The notes under the pieces: generated by a model | What the model was told of the DNA's origin: nothing | Database searches by the model: none | The model's input: only the letters and a program-made list of their open reading frames with translations | Translations under genes and position numbers: made by a program | Assembly: GCA_020410825.1 (NCBI GenBank) | Contig: CP084576.1 | Span: forward strand, 1,240,001-1,304,000 | Direction: 5' to 3' | From: Candidatus Megaera endosymbiont of Mesostigma viride | GTDB taxonomy: Bacteria; Pseudomonadota; Alphaproteobacteria; Rickettsiales; Rickettsiaceae | Length of the DNA stretch: 64,000 nucleotides | Shown here: in pieces, positions 56,902-64,000 of the stretch | Numbering within the stretch: position 1 is the stretch's first letter | How the letters are laid out: every line of letters starts with the position of its first letter

Positions 56902-58659
56902 ATGGAATTTAACGCAATAATACGAAAAGCACGTACCATCTTTGGGCATTTGGTCATTCACCCTTTTGTATTATTCTGTACGTTATGGCTAAATGGTGTA
57001 TTAGTTGCTTTTGCCACTAATGAAATTGGGTTAATAGGTCTTGATTCTACTGCTATCTTTATAGCTTACAAATGGACCTATTGGCTCATAAACTCGTGGT
57101 CACAGCTTAGTTTTGAGGCATATAACTACTTAAAAATCAAGCTTGTTCTAGCTATAATTGTTCCAGAAATAATGGTGGGATTATATTATATTAAGAACTT
57201 TAAAAGAATAAAAGCTCTCCAGTTTTTCCTTCCAAAAGAATCTGTATACGGTTCAGCTGATTGGGCTTCTCAAGCTGATATTGAGAGAGCGAATTTAAGA
57301 GCAAAACACGGTATGCTGCTTGGCCAGGATGATGTGGGATATTTTGTAGCTGATGGATTTCAACATTCATTATTATTTGCTCCAACTGGTTCAGGTAAAG
57401 GTGTGGGATTTGTAATACCAAACCTGTTATTCTGGGAAGATTCCGTAGTGGTGCATGATATCAAGTTAGAAAATCACTTGCTTACCAGTGGATGGCGAGC
57501 AAAAGCTGGTCAAAAAGTATATGTTTGGGAACCTTCTAATCCTGATGGGATAACACATTGTTATAACCCAATAGATTGGGTTAGCAGTAAACCTGGTCAA
57601 ATGGTTGATGACGTCCAGAAAATTTCCAATTTAATAATGCCTGAAAAAGATTTCTGGAATAACGAAGCCAGGAGTTTATTTTTAGGGGTGGTTTTATACC
57701 TGCTTGCAGATCCAACAAAAACAAAATCTTTTGGTCAAGTTGTAAGAACGATGCGTAGTGATGATGTGGTCTATAACCTTGCCGTAGTACTTGATACGCT
57801 GGGTGATGCAATACATCCGGTTGCTTATATGAATATTGCCGCCTTTTTACAAAAAGCTGATAAAGAGCGTTCCGGGGTTATATCTACCATGAACTCTTCC
57901 CTGGAGCTTTGGGCAAATCCGTTAATTGATTCAGCAACTGCTTCCTCTGATTTTAACATTATGGAATTTAAAAAAGTTAAAACTACTGTTTATGTAGGTT
58001 TAACTCCAGATAATATACAACGGCTGCAAAGGTTAATGCAGATTTTTTACCAGCAGGCTACAGAATTTTTGAGCAGAAAAATGCCCAATACAAAAGAAGA
58101 ACCTTACGGTGTAATGTTCTTAATGGATGAGTTCCCGACGCTCGGAAAAATGGATCAGTTCAAGGCTGGTATTGCCTATTTTAGGGGATATAGGGTACGC
58201 TTATTCTTAATTATTCAAGATACCCAGCAATTAAAGGGAACTTATGAAGATGCAGGAATGAATTCTTTCTTGTCGAATTCTACTTTCCGTATTACTTTTG
58301 CTGCTAACAATTATGAAACAGCAAACTTAATATCTCAATTATGCGGAAATAAAACAGTTGAACAAACTTCATTTAATAAACCTTTATTTTTTGATTTAAA
58401 TATTTCAACTAGAACGCAAAGTGTTTCAAAAGTACAAAGAGCATTACTACTACCGCAAGAGGTTATACAACTTCCAAGGGACGAACAAATTATACTTATT
58501 GAATCTTTTCCTCCAATCAAGTCAAAGAAAATTAAATATTTCGAAGATAAGTTCTTTACAAGTAGGCTTTTACCGCCTACATTTATACCAACTCAAGAGC
58601 CTTATGACCCAAAAGGGAATAATAATGTCAAAAAAGAGGAAGCTGAGTCAGTAGAGTAG
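56902..58659 (+). CDS. virD4: Type IV secretion coupling protein VirD4
   Basis: The 585-residue protein has two or three N-terminal membrane segments (to about residue 97). The coupling-protein motor follows: Walker A APTGSGKG at 160-167, VVHDIKLEN, and Walker B FLMDEFPTLGKM near 406. The late motif IIQDTQQLKGTYED and FRITFAANNYETANLIS are in the usual places. VirD4 picks substrates and hands them to the channel. The C-terminal tail is acidic and short. The gene is the last of the operon. Effector candidates near it in this window are the Sca4-like, proline-rich repeat and ankyrin proteins, but no direct evidence links them. Confidence 0.96.
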   Translation: MEFNAIIRKARTIFGHLVIHPFVLFCTLWLNGVLVAFATNEIGLIGLDSTAIFIAYKWTYWLINSWSQLSFEAYNYLKIKLVLAIIVPEIMVGLYYIKNFKRIKALQFFLPKESVYGSADWASQADIERANLRAKHGMLLGQDDVGYFVADGFQHSLLFAPTGSGKGVGFVIPNLLFWEDSVVVHDIKLENHLLTSGWRAKAGQKVYVWEPSNPDGITHCYNPIDWVSSKPGQMVDDVQKISNLIMPEKDFWNNEARSLFLGVVLYLLADPTKTKSFGQVVRTMRSDDVVYNLAVVLDTLGDAIHPVAYMNIAAFLQKADKERSGVISTMNSSLELWANPLIDSATASSDFNIMEFKKVKTTVYVGLTPDNIQRLQRLMQIFYQQATEFLSRKMPNTKEEPYGVMFLMDEFPTLGKMDQFKAGIAYFRGYRVRLFLIIQDTQQLKGTYEDAGMNSFLSNSTFRITFAANNYETANLISQLCGNKTVEQTSFNKPLFFDLNISTRTQSVSKVQRALLLPQEVIQLPRDEQIILIESFPPIKSKKIKYFEDKFFTSRLLPPTFIPTQEPYDPKGNNNVKKEEAESVE

Positions 58660-58870
58660 TAATCTCCTCTACGAAGGGTGTTAAGCCTAAGAATTACACT
58701 AGAAATTTTATAGATTTGACATACCCGGAACTTTATTGAATAAAGGTATGAGCTATTATTTGTTTGTTAAATGGCTTTTGGTCTACTACTTCTTTGGGTA
58801 GTAAAACTAAAATGAAAATTTAGAGATTTCAAGTATAACGTAACAAATAATAGTATTTAATAAATAAAAA

Positions 58871-60262
58871 ATGCGCCTTGGAATAATTGATATTGGCTAT
58901 AATGCCATTAGAGCCGTAGTACACGAAAGTAACACTATTGGTTCTCCAGAAATATTTAATAATAAGTTTAAAAATGATATTTTAACCCTTCTTATGCAAG
59001 AAGAGCTAGATATAAAACATCAGGCTTATTTATCAATAAATTATATATTACACATATTTAGCAGCCTTCAAGTTACGGAAATTAAATGTGTTGCTACTGC
59101 CGTACTTCGGGATCACCCGAGATCTAAGGTTTTCATAGAATTTATAAAAGAGAAATTTAACCTTACCATTGAAGTTATTTCAGGTGAAAAGGAAGCCTAT
59201 TTAACAGCAGTCGGTTTGATATCCGGTATTTCAGATGTAAACGGCGTAGCTGCTGATTTAGGTGGGGGGAGTTTAGAACTGATAGAAATTAATAACCGTG
59301 TAATCGGTAAATTAAGTTCTCTTGCTCTTGGTACTAAAATAATTACTACCAGGAAATTACAAAATTTAGAAGATATAACTAGAATTATTAGAGTTGAATA
59401 CGGTAATTATCAATATGAAAATTTATATTTAATTGGCGGAGCTCTAAGGTTTATTTGTCGCTTTTTTATCGAATTCAATAAATACCCCCTAAAAAATTTG
59501 CACAATCTCAGCATTTCAAAAGAGGATTTTAGTTTGTACTTAAAGAATATTAAAGAATTTCAACGTAATAAGTTTAAGCTAAATAGTAGGACTCTGAATC
59601 CAAATGCACTAATTGTAGCGCAGGCAATGTTAGAGGTTTTTCAACCTAAAAATATAATTGTTTCCATATTCGGGTTGAAGGAGGGAGTAAGATACGAAAT
59701 GCTGCCTGAAATTGAAAAAAATCAGGATATAGTACTACAGAAAGTAATTTATTGTTGTAAGTACCAATTGGGGACAACAAATTTTGACAAATATTACGAA
59801 ATAATAGAACCTTTGATTGAAGAATCAAAAGATCTAAATCAGGTCTTGAAGTTAGCAATTATTTTACAGTCGCTCAACAAATATTTTGATCAAACGCTTT
59901 CGCCAAAGGCAATTTCCGAATTCATTTTAAATTCAGAAATTCCTTTTACTCATCGCCACAGGTTGATGATAGCACTTATACTATCATATTCTTCAAATTT
60001 TAAACCCGATATAGAACTAATCAAAATTTCTAAAAAACTTCTGTGCAAACAGGACTTTAAAAATAGCCAAATTCTTGGTTATTTTATAAGGATTGCCAAA
60101 GATATTGATGGTTTTAATTTTACCGAACCGTCATTTAACATCACTATTAAGAATAATTACCTAGAAATTGTTACTAAAGGCATTTTACCACGACCTATAT
60201 TTGAAAATATATGCAATAAACTGAAATCTATTGCATATATTAGAAAAATAAGCTCTGATTAA
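58871..60262 (+). CDS. Ppx/GppA-family phosphatase
   Basis: The 463-residue protein has the acetate-kinase/hsp70-like start RLGIIDIGYNAIRAVVHES; the usual Ser in DIGSNS is Tyr/Ala here. It also has the conserved DLGGGSLELIEI with SSLALGTK, and a helical C-terminal part. The family degrades polyphosphate or pppGpp. The C-terminal half, which in Ppx carries the HD-like helical domain, reads HRLMIALILSYSSNF. Which substrate it uses is not clear from sequence. Bases 58716-58740 upstream contain TTGACA with no good -10 at the right distance. The gene lies alone, 212 bp after virD4. Confidence 0.85.
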   Translation: MRLGIIDIGYNAIRAVVHESNTIGSPEIFNNKFKNDILTLLMQEELDIKHQAYLSINYILHIFSSLQVTEIKCVATAVLRDHPRSKVFIEFIKEKFNLTIEVISGEKEAYLTAVGLISGISDVNGVAADLGGGSLELIEINNRVIGKLSSLALGTKIITTRKLQNLEDITRIIRVEYGNYQYENLYLIGGALRFICRFFIEFNKYPLKNLHNLSISKEDFSLYLKNIKEFQRNKFKLNSRTLNPNALIVAQAMLEVFQPKNIIVSIFGLKEGVRYEMLPEIEKNQDIVLQKVIYCCKYQLGTTNFDKYYEIIEPLIEESKDLNQVLKLAIILQSLNKYFDQTLSPKAISEFILNSEIPFTHRHRLMIALILSYSSNFKPDIELIKISKKLLCKQDFKNSQILGYFIRIAKDIDGFNFTEPSFNITIKNNYLEIVTKGILPRPIFENICNKLKSIAYIRKISSD

Positions 60263-60283
60263 TGATAATTATTTGGAGGAGGG

Positions 60284-60817
60284 ATGCTAAAAAATACCTT
60301 ATCATCATACGGGTTGATTACTAAATTATTCCATTGGTTTATTGGTATTGCCATAGTAGGTTTGTTAGTAATTGGCTTTATTATGGTATCGATGCTGCCA
60401 TCAGCCGATAAGTGGCAGCTATATAGTATGCATAAAGCAACGGGTGTGCTTGTTTTGTTTTTGGTATCGTTAAGGGTTTTATGGCGTTTGATTAATGTAA
60501 AGTTAGAATTACCAGCTGATTTACCATTATGGCAGAAATTAGCTTCTAAGTTTACTCATTTTCTGCTGTATATATTTATGTTTTTGATGCCGGTTAGTGG
60601 GATTTTAATGTCACGTTTTGGCGGACACGAAATAAATATTTTTAATCTATTTTTAATACCGCCACTGGAAAAAAGCCCTGTTTTAGCCAGCTTTTTTAAT
60701 AATTTACACGGAGTTAGTGCCTTTGTGTTTGCGGCTTTAATAGTGCTACATATAAGTGCTGGATTATACCATCACTTTGTACGTAAAGATAATGTCCTTA
60801 TCCGAATGATAAAGTAA
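60284..60817 (+). CDS. Cytochrome b561-family protein
   Basis: The 177-residue protein has four membrane helices, each with the His residues expected for two haem b groups: LFHWFIG, YSMHKATGVLVL, LASKFTHFLLY, and NNLHGVSAF with VLHISAGLYHHF. It passes electrons between quinol and other carriers at the inner membrane. A strong GGAGGAGGG precedes ATG 60284. It follows the Ppx/GppA gene by 21 bp in the same direction, so they may share a transcript. Confidence 0.92.
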   Translation: MLKNTLSSYGLITKLFHWFIGIAIVGLLVIGFIMVSMLPSADKWQLYSMHKATGVLVLFLVSLRVLWRLINVKLELPADLPLWQKLASKFTHFLLYIFMFLMPVSGILMSRFGGHEINIFNLFLIPPLEKSPVLASFFNNLHGVSAFVFAALIVLHISAGLYHHFVRKDNVLIRMIK

Positions 60818-60849
60818 CGGGGAAAGAGCACCTAAGTTTAGTTAGTTTC

Positions 60850-61599
60850 CTAAAATAAGGCTTTTTTTAGATTTTCTTGAATTTGGTGATTAGAAGCAAT
60901 AAAAAAGTTATTTTTGCTGTAGCTTACGCCTCCAGCTTCACGAACTAATAAATCAAGCCCATGATTCATTGGTTTATTTGTTAATATGGCGATGTCGGAC
61001 TTACCGCTAATTAAGAGAGCAATTTGATAAGCATATGACTCGAAAATCCTTATATTTGTGGATATTTTTTGTGCCAGCTCTAGCTGTTGATAGTTACAGC
61101 TAACTAAACTCTGTTCTAATTTAGAATTAACTGATACCCTTAATCTAATAGTTCCACCGCCAAAATTAAAAGAATGCCTTTCAAGCCAAGTTCCTTTGCC
61201 TTGTTCTGCATAATAGGTGTCACCTAAAATAGGAAAGTTAACTGCTACTTTCTCAGCAGAGATTTTTCCTTGTTTTGTTGTTAAAATTGTTACTACTAAG
61301 GCAAAAAAAGGAATGGCTCTTTCAAAATTACAACTTCCATCTAAAGCATCAACAAGAGCTACAGACCCTGTAAAATCTAGAGCCGATAAGTCCAGTTCTG
61401 GAGAGTCGAAAATAATAGTTTTATAATATTTACTAAGCGATTTTTGTAAATTCTCTGTAACTCGGGTTTTTGCTTTATCAACGAAAACTCTTAGGCTTTT
61501 GGCAGAACTTTGCAAATTTTCCAGTTCAAAATAATCTCGGTGCAGAAATTTAGAGGCTTCTCTTATGGCATCGTTAATTAAAACAACTTGATTCTGCAT
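60850..61599 (-). CDS. Inositol monophosphatase-family protein
   Basis: The 249-residue protein has the family core VALVDALDGSCNFERAIPFFALVV with the metal-binding Asp residues. The C-terminal motif NKPMNHGLDLLVREAGGVSYS is related to the usual WDxAAGxLLVxEAGG but without its Trp-Asp. The first metal site (the GEE element) is changed to DSPELDL. Substrates could be inositol phosphate, fructose bisphosphate or PAP; the changed motifs leave this open. The start overlaps the efp stop by one base (TAATG), so it is coupled to efp. Confidence 0.82.
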   Translation of the reverse strand: MQNQVVLINDAIREASKFLHRDYFELENLQSSAKSLRVFVDKAKTRVTENLQKSLSKYYKTIIFDSPELDLSALDFTGSVALVDALDGSCNFERAIPFFALVVTILTTKQGKISAEKVAVNFPILGDTYYAEQGKGTWLERHSFNFGGGTIRLRVSVNSKLEQSLVSCNYQQLELAQKISTNIRIFESYAYQIALLISGKSDIAILTNKPMNHGLDLLVREAGGVSYSKNNFFIASNHQIQENLKKALF

Positions 61600-62165
61600 T
61601 ACTCTGCTCTTTTGACAAAAGTAGCGTCTTCAGTTTTAACTATTATTTTTTCTCCACTTACTAAATAAGGGGGGACCATTACCCTTAACCCGTTGTTCAT
61701 TATAGCTGGTTTGTAAGAGGAGGTTGCAGTAGCCCCTTTAATTACAGGGTCAGTTTCCTGTATTTCTAGTATAACAGTTTGCGCAAGTATAATACCCAGC
61801 GGTTTATCCTGGTAAAATTCCACTTCCACATTCATTCCATCAGCCAAAAATGGTAATTTATCTTTCATTAATTCTTGATCGATCATTATTTGTTCAAAGG
61901 AATCTGGATCCATAAACACCAGAAGATTTTCTTCTTTATATAGATATTGCATTTCTTTCCTTTCAAGGAAAGCCTTTTCAACGCTTTCACTGGAGCTAAA
62001 ACGTTGATTTAATTTATTACCGGTGCGCAAGTTTTTCATCTCTACCTGTACATAAGCTCCGCCCTTTCCAGGTTTTGTATGTTCAGGGGTTTTGGAAACA
62101 ACCCATAATTCACCTTCGTAATCTAATATATTACCAGATTTTATATCATTTGCTGAAATTCTCAT
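61599..62165 (-). CDS. efp: Elongation factor P
   Basis: The 188-residue protein has three beta-barrel domains. Lys34 lies in [10 protein letters not shown], the tip that is lysylated by EpmA in bacteria that have this path. The later [22 protein letters not shown] and the C-terminal [10 protein letters not shown]-like end ([18 protein letters not shown]) are standard. EF-P rescues ribosomes stalled at polyproline; the Pro-rich stretches in VirB10 and the proline-rich repeat protein at 30580 would be clients. It is followed by the inositol-monophosphatase-like gene with a one-base overlap, and secF ends 9 bp upstream. Confidence 0.97.
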   Translation of the reverse strand: MRISANDIKSGNILDYEGELWVVSKTPEHTKPGKGGAYVQVEMKNLRTGNKLNQRFSSSESVEKAFLERKEMQYLYKEENLLVFMDPDSFEQIMIDQELMKDKLPFLADGMNVEVEFYQDKPLGIILAQTVILEIQETDPVIKGATATSSYKPAIMNNGLRVMVPPYLVSGEKIIVKTEDATFVKRAE

Positions 62166-62174
62166 AAAATATTA

Positions 62175-63083
62175 TTATTTTAAGTTTTTAAAATTAAATA
62201 ATGTAATTATTGGAGCAGAAATAAAAATAGACGAATAAGTACCAATTAATATTCCAAAAAATACTAAAACACTGAAACTTTTTATTGCCTCACCACCATA
62301 TAGTATTAAAGCAAGGTTTGCAAGTAGTGTAGTAAATACAGTTATTGTTGTTCTAGATAGTGTTTCGTTTACACTCATATTAATTATAGTACCAATAGTT
62401 TTTTTATTATATTTGCGTAAATTTTCCCGAATTCGATCATAAATAACTACTGTATCATTTACCGAATACCCTATTATAGTTAAAATAGCAGCAATTGTAC
62501 TTAAATTAAAATCAAGCTTGGTAGCACTTAAAAACCCGAGGCTTAAAACTGCGTCATGTATTAATGCAGCTAAAACACCTATGCCGAATTGCCATTCAAA
62601 TCTTATCCAAATATAGACCATAATAGATAAAAATGATAATAGCATTGCCATAATTCCTGATTGTATCATCTGATTACCAACTTGTGGTCCAACAAAATCT
62701 ACCTTTCTATATTCAATTTCATATGGAAAGTTTTGTTTTAGAGCAGACTTGATAAGCTCAATATTGTGCATTAAATTTTCTTCGCTGCTAATTCCTGCAC
62801 GAATTGAAATGTCTTTATCGCTGCCGAAATTCTGCAGCACTATTTCACCAATATTAAGCTCGTTAAGTATCATACGCATTTTAGCTAGGTCAGGAGTTTG
62901 GTTAATGCGCAGTTCCATACTGATTCCTCCAGCAAAATCAATACCAAAATTAAATTTATAAATACCAATCCACACTAAGCTAAGAATAAATAAAAAAACA
63001 GATAAAGCATAATTAAGGTTTTTGACTCGCATAAAATCAAAATTAGTATTACTTGGAAAGATTTTTAATGGAAATAACTGCAT
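62175..63083 (-). CDS. secF: Protein-export membrane protein SecF
   Basis: The 302-residue protein has six membrane helices, with the first followed by [13 protein letters not shown], the SecF signature. It also has [17 protein letters not shown] and [22 protein letters not shown], then [23 protein letters not shown]. It works with SecD to use proton flow in late protein translocation. secD is not found beside it. The gap to rplI upstream (63084-63327, 244 bp) has no gene. Confidence 0.96.
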   Translation of the reverse strand: MQLFPLKIFPSNTNFDFMRVKNLNYALSVFLFILSLVWIGIYKFNFGIDFAGGISMELRINQTPDLAKMRMILNELNIGEIVLQNFGSDKDISIRAGISSEENLMHNIELIKSALKQNFPYEIEYRKVDFVGPQVGNQMIQSGIMAMLLSFLSIMVYIWIRFEWQFGIGVLAALIHDAVLSLGFLSATKLDFNLSTIAAILTIIGYSVNDTVVIYDRIRENLRKYNKKTIGTIINMSVNETLSRTTITVFTTLLANLALILYGGEAIKSFSVLVFFGILIGTYSSIFISAPIITLFNFKNLK

Positions 63084-63327
63084 TTTAAGGTATTAAAATA
63101 ATTACTGCTAGAAAATTAATGGCATAATACAACATATAATAGTACAAATCCATAAAAATAATATGGATACAAGTTACTAGGAAAATAATATTACCTCACA
63201 GAGACATATAATAAGTAATTTAAAAAAATTGCTTATATTACTGAGCCTGAGTCCGGCCAATAAACAATGAGATAAGAGTGTTGAACCAAATTTATGAGTA
63301 ATTTAATTGACTTGTAAGGTTTATTTT

Positions 63328-63876
63328 TTAGCTAATTTTTTCAATTAGATCTAATTCTTGTTCTTTTTCATCATCAGATTTTTTCTTCCCGCCTTCTTTG
63401 TATTCACTTAGGGCATCTTGGGCTTCTGATTCTGATTTTGCTACAACTACTAACACGGATGCAAAAATTTCAGGGTGTAACATCACCTGAACCTTAAAGA
63501 CACCATTAACCTTTATAGGTTCATCAAGGATTATGTTTGAATAATTAAGTTTATATTCACTAAGCTCAGAAAGGGCAGAAGCTATTAATTTTAAAGAAAT
63601 AGACCCAAACAGTCTACCGTCTGCTCCGGATTGGGTGACAAAAGTTAAATGTTTACCATCTAACGCTTTTGCGGCGGTTTCCATTTTTAATTTTTCTTCA
63701 GTGTTTTTTTCTTCAAGTTTCCGTTGAAGAGCAGCAAATTTACCTAAATTTTCTTTTGTTGCCCTTATTGCCATGCCTTGAGGAACTAAAAAATTCCGGC
63801 CATAACCGTTTTTTACATTAACTATTTCACCGACTTTTCCTAGTTTTCTAACTGGTTTTATTAAAATGACTTGCAT
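63328..63876 (-). CDS. rplI: 50S ribosomal protein bL9
   Basis: The 182-residue protein begins MQVILIKPVRKLGKVGEIVNVKNGYGRNFLVPQGMA, the conserved N-terminal domain, then a long helix and a C-terminal domain. The tail is an acidic extension (KEGGKKKSDDEKEQELDLIEKIS) beyond the E. coli end at about 149 residues. bL9 stabilises the L1 stalk region. It lies 69 bp after rpsR on the same strand, the usual rpsF-rpsR-rplI order. Confidence 0.96.
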   Translation of the reverse strand: MQVILIKPVRKLGKVGEIVNVKNGYGRNFLVPQGMAIRATKENLGKFAALQRKLEEKNTEEKLKMETAAKALDGKHLTFVTQSGADGRLFGSISLKLIASALSELSEYKLNYSNIILDEPIKVNGVFKVQVMLHPEIFASVLVVVAKSESEAQDALSEYKEGGKKKSDDEKEQELDLIEKIS

Positions 63877-63945
63877 GGACTTAAAACTAACATTAATTAA
63901 AATAAAGTGTAAATAACTTTTGACATAAAATCAAAAGGGAATTTA

Positions 63946-64000
63946 TTATTTGCCTTGGAATACAAAAGGTAATAAAGCAATAATACGGCTATGTCTTATG
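63946..64000 (-). CDS. rpsR: 30S ribosomal protein bS18, C-terminal end only
   Basis: The last 17 codons read IRHSRIIALLPFVFQGK and then TAA, matching the C-terminus of bS18 (KRARFLALLPF). The gene continues beyond the window edge. Its position just before rplI is the usual rpsF-rpsR-rplI arrangement. Confidence 0.85.
   Translation of the reverse strand, partial: IRHSRIIALLPFVFQGK

Overview
The window looks like part of the chromosome of an obligate intracellular alphaproteobacterium of the family Rickettsiaceae (Rickettsia, Candidatus Megaira or a close relative). The basis is: low G+C, a 23S-5S rRNA unit with no 16S gene beside it, a block of type IV secretion genes (virB8, a short virB9, virB10, virB11, virD4) in the rickettsial order, a class II (eukaryote-like) isoleucyl-tRNA synthetase, a Sca4-like protein, a rickettsial-type autotransporter barrel, and the COQ9/rpsU pairing. 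The genus cannot be fixed from sequence reading alone.

Layout. 1-370: end of a PCu(A)C copper chaperone gene. 535-2716: a decayed IS5-type transposase gene interrupted by an IS982-family element. 3.4-17.3 kb: mostly minus-strand core genes: carD, ftsK, rdgB, a glycosyltransferase, a DUF2608 protein, a GNAT acetyltransferase, queC, dps, queE, then the murein and division run ftsI-murE-murF-mraY. 17.5-24.4 kb: a small autotransporter, a TerC-like protein, a Tim44-domain protein, TspO, tRNA-Glu(TTC), tatA, bamD and recN. 24.6-27.3 kb: a decayed IS481-family transposase gene, a second copy of the IS982 element, and the missing C-terminal end of the IS5-type transposase. The IS5-type gene is therefore split by about 25 kb, with one near-identical IS982 copy at each break.

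27.6-41.6 kb is the accessory heart of the window. It holds two adjacent large proteins that share an almost identical ~95-residue domain. One of them carries a Sca4 core; the other carries a 16-residue tandem repeat that looks like a series of basophilic-kinase sites. The 23S-5S rRNA unit follows with its own strong promoter, then a lipoprotein, a polytopic membrane protein, a nucleotidyltransferase-HEPN fusion, a membrane-anchored GT-A-like protein and an ankyrin/coiled-coil protein. 41.6-52.9 kb returns to core functions: ileS, a lipoprotein, COQ9, rpsU, addA, a SIMPL-domain protein, a small unknown, a prepilin-peptidase-like protein and tgt. 53.3-58.7 kb is the type IV secretion operon. 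58.9-64 kb: a Ppx/GppA-like protein, cytochrome b561, an inositol-monophosphatase-like protein, efp, secF, rplI and the end of rpsR.

How the parts may fit together. The queuosine genes (queC, queE, tgt) are spread over two places, and MurE carries the meso-diaminopimelate motif, which points to a DAP-type peptidoglycan. The secretion channel genes, the Sca4-like protein, its domain-sharing neighbour and the ankyrin/coiled-coil protein are best read as one host-interaction toolkit, with the latter three as candidate secreted proteins. That link is inference, since they are not in one operon.
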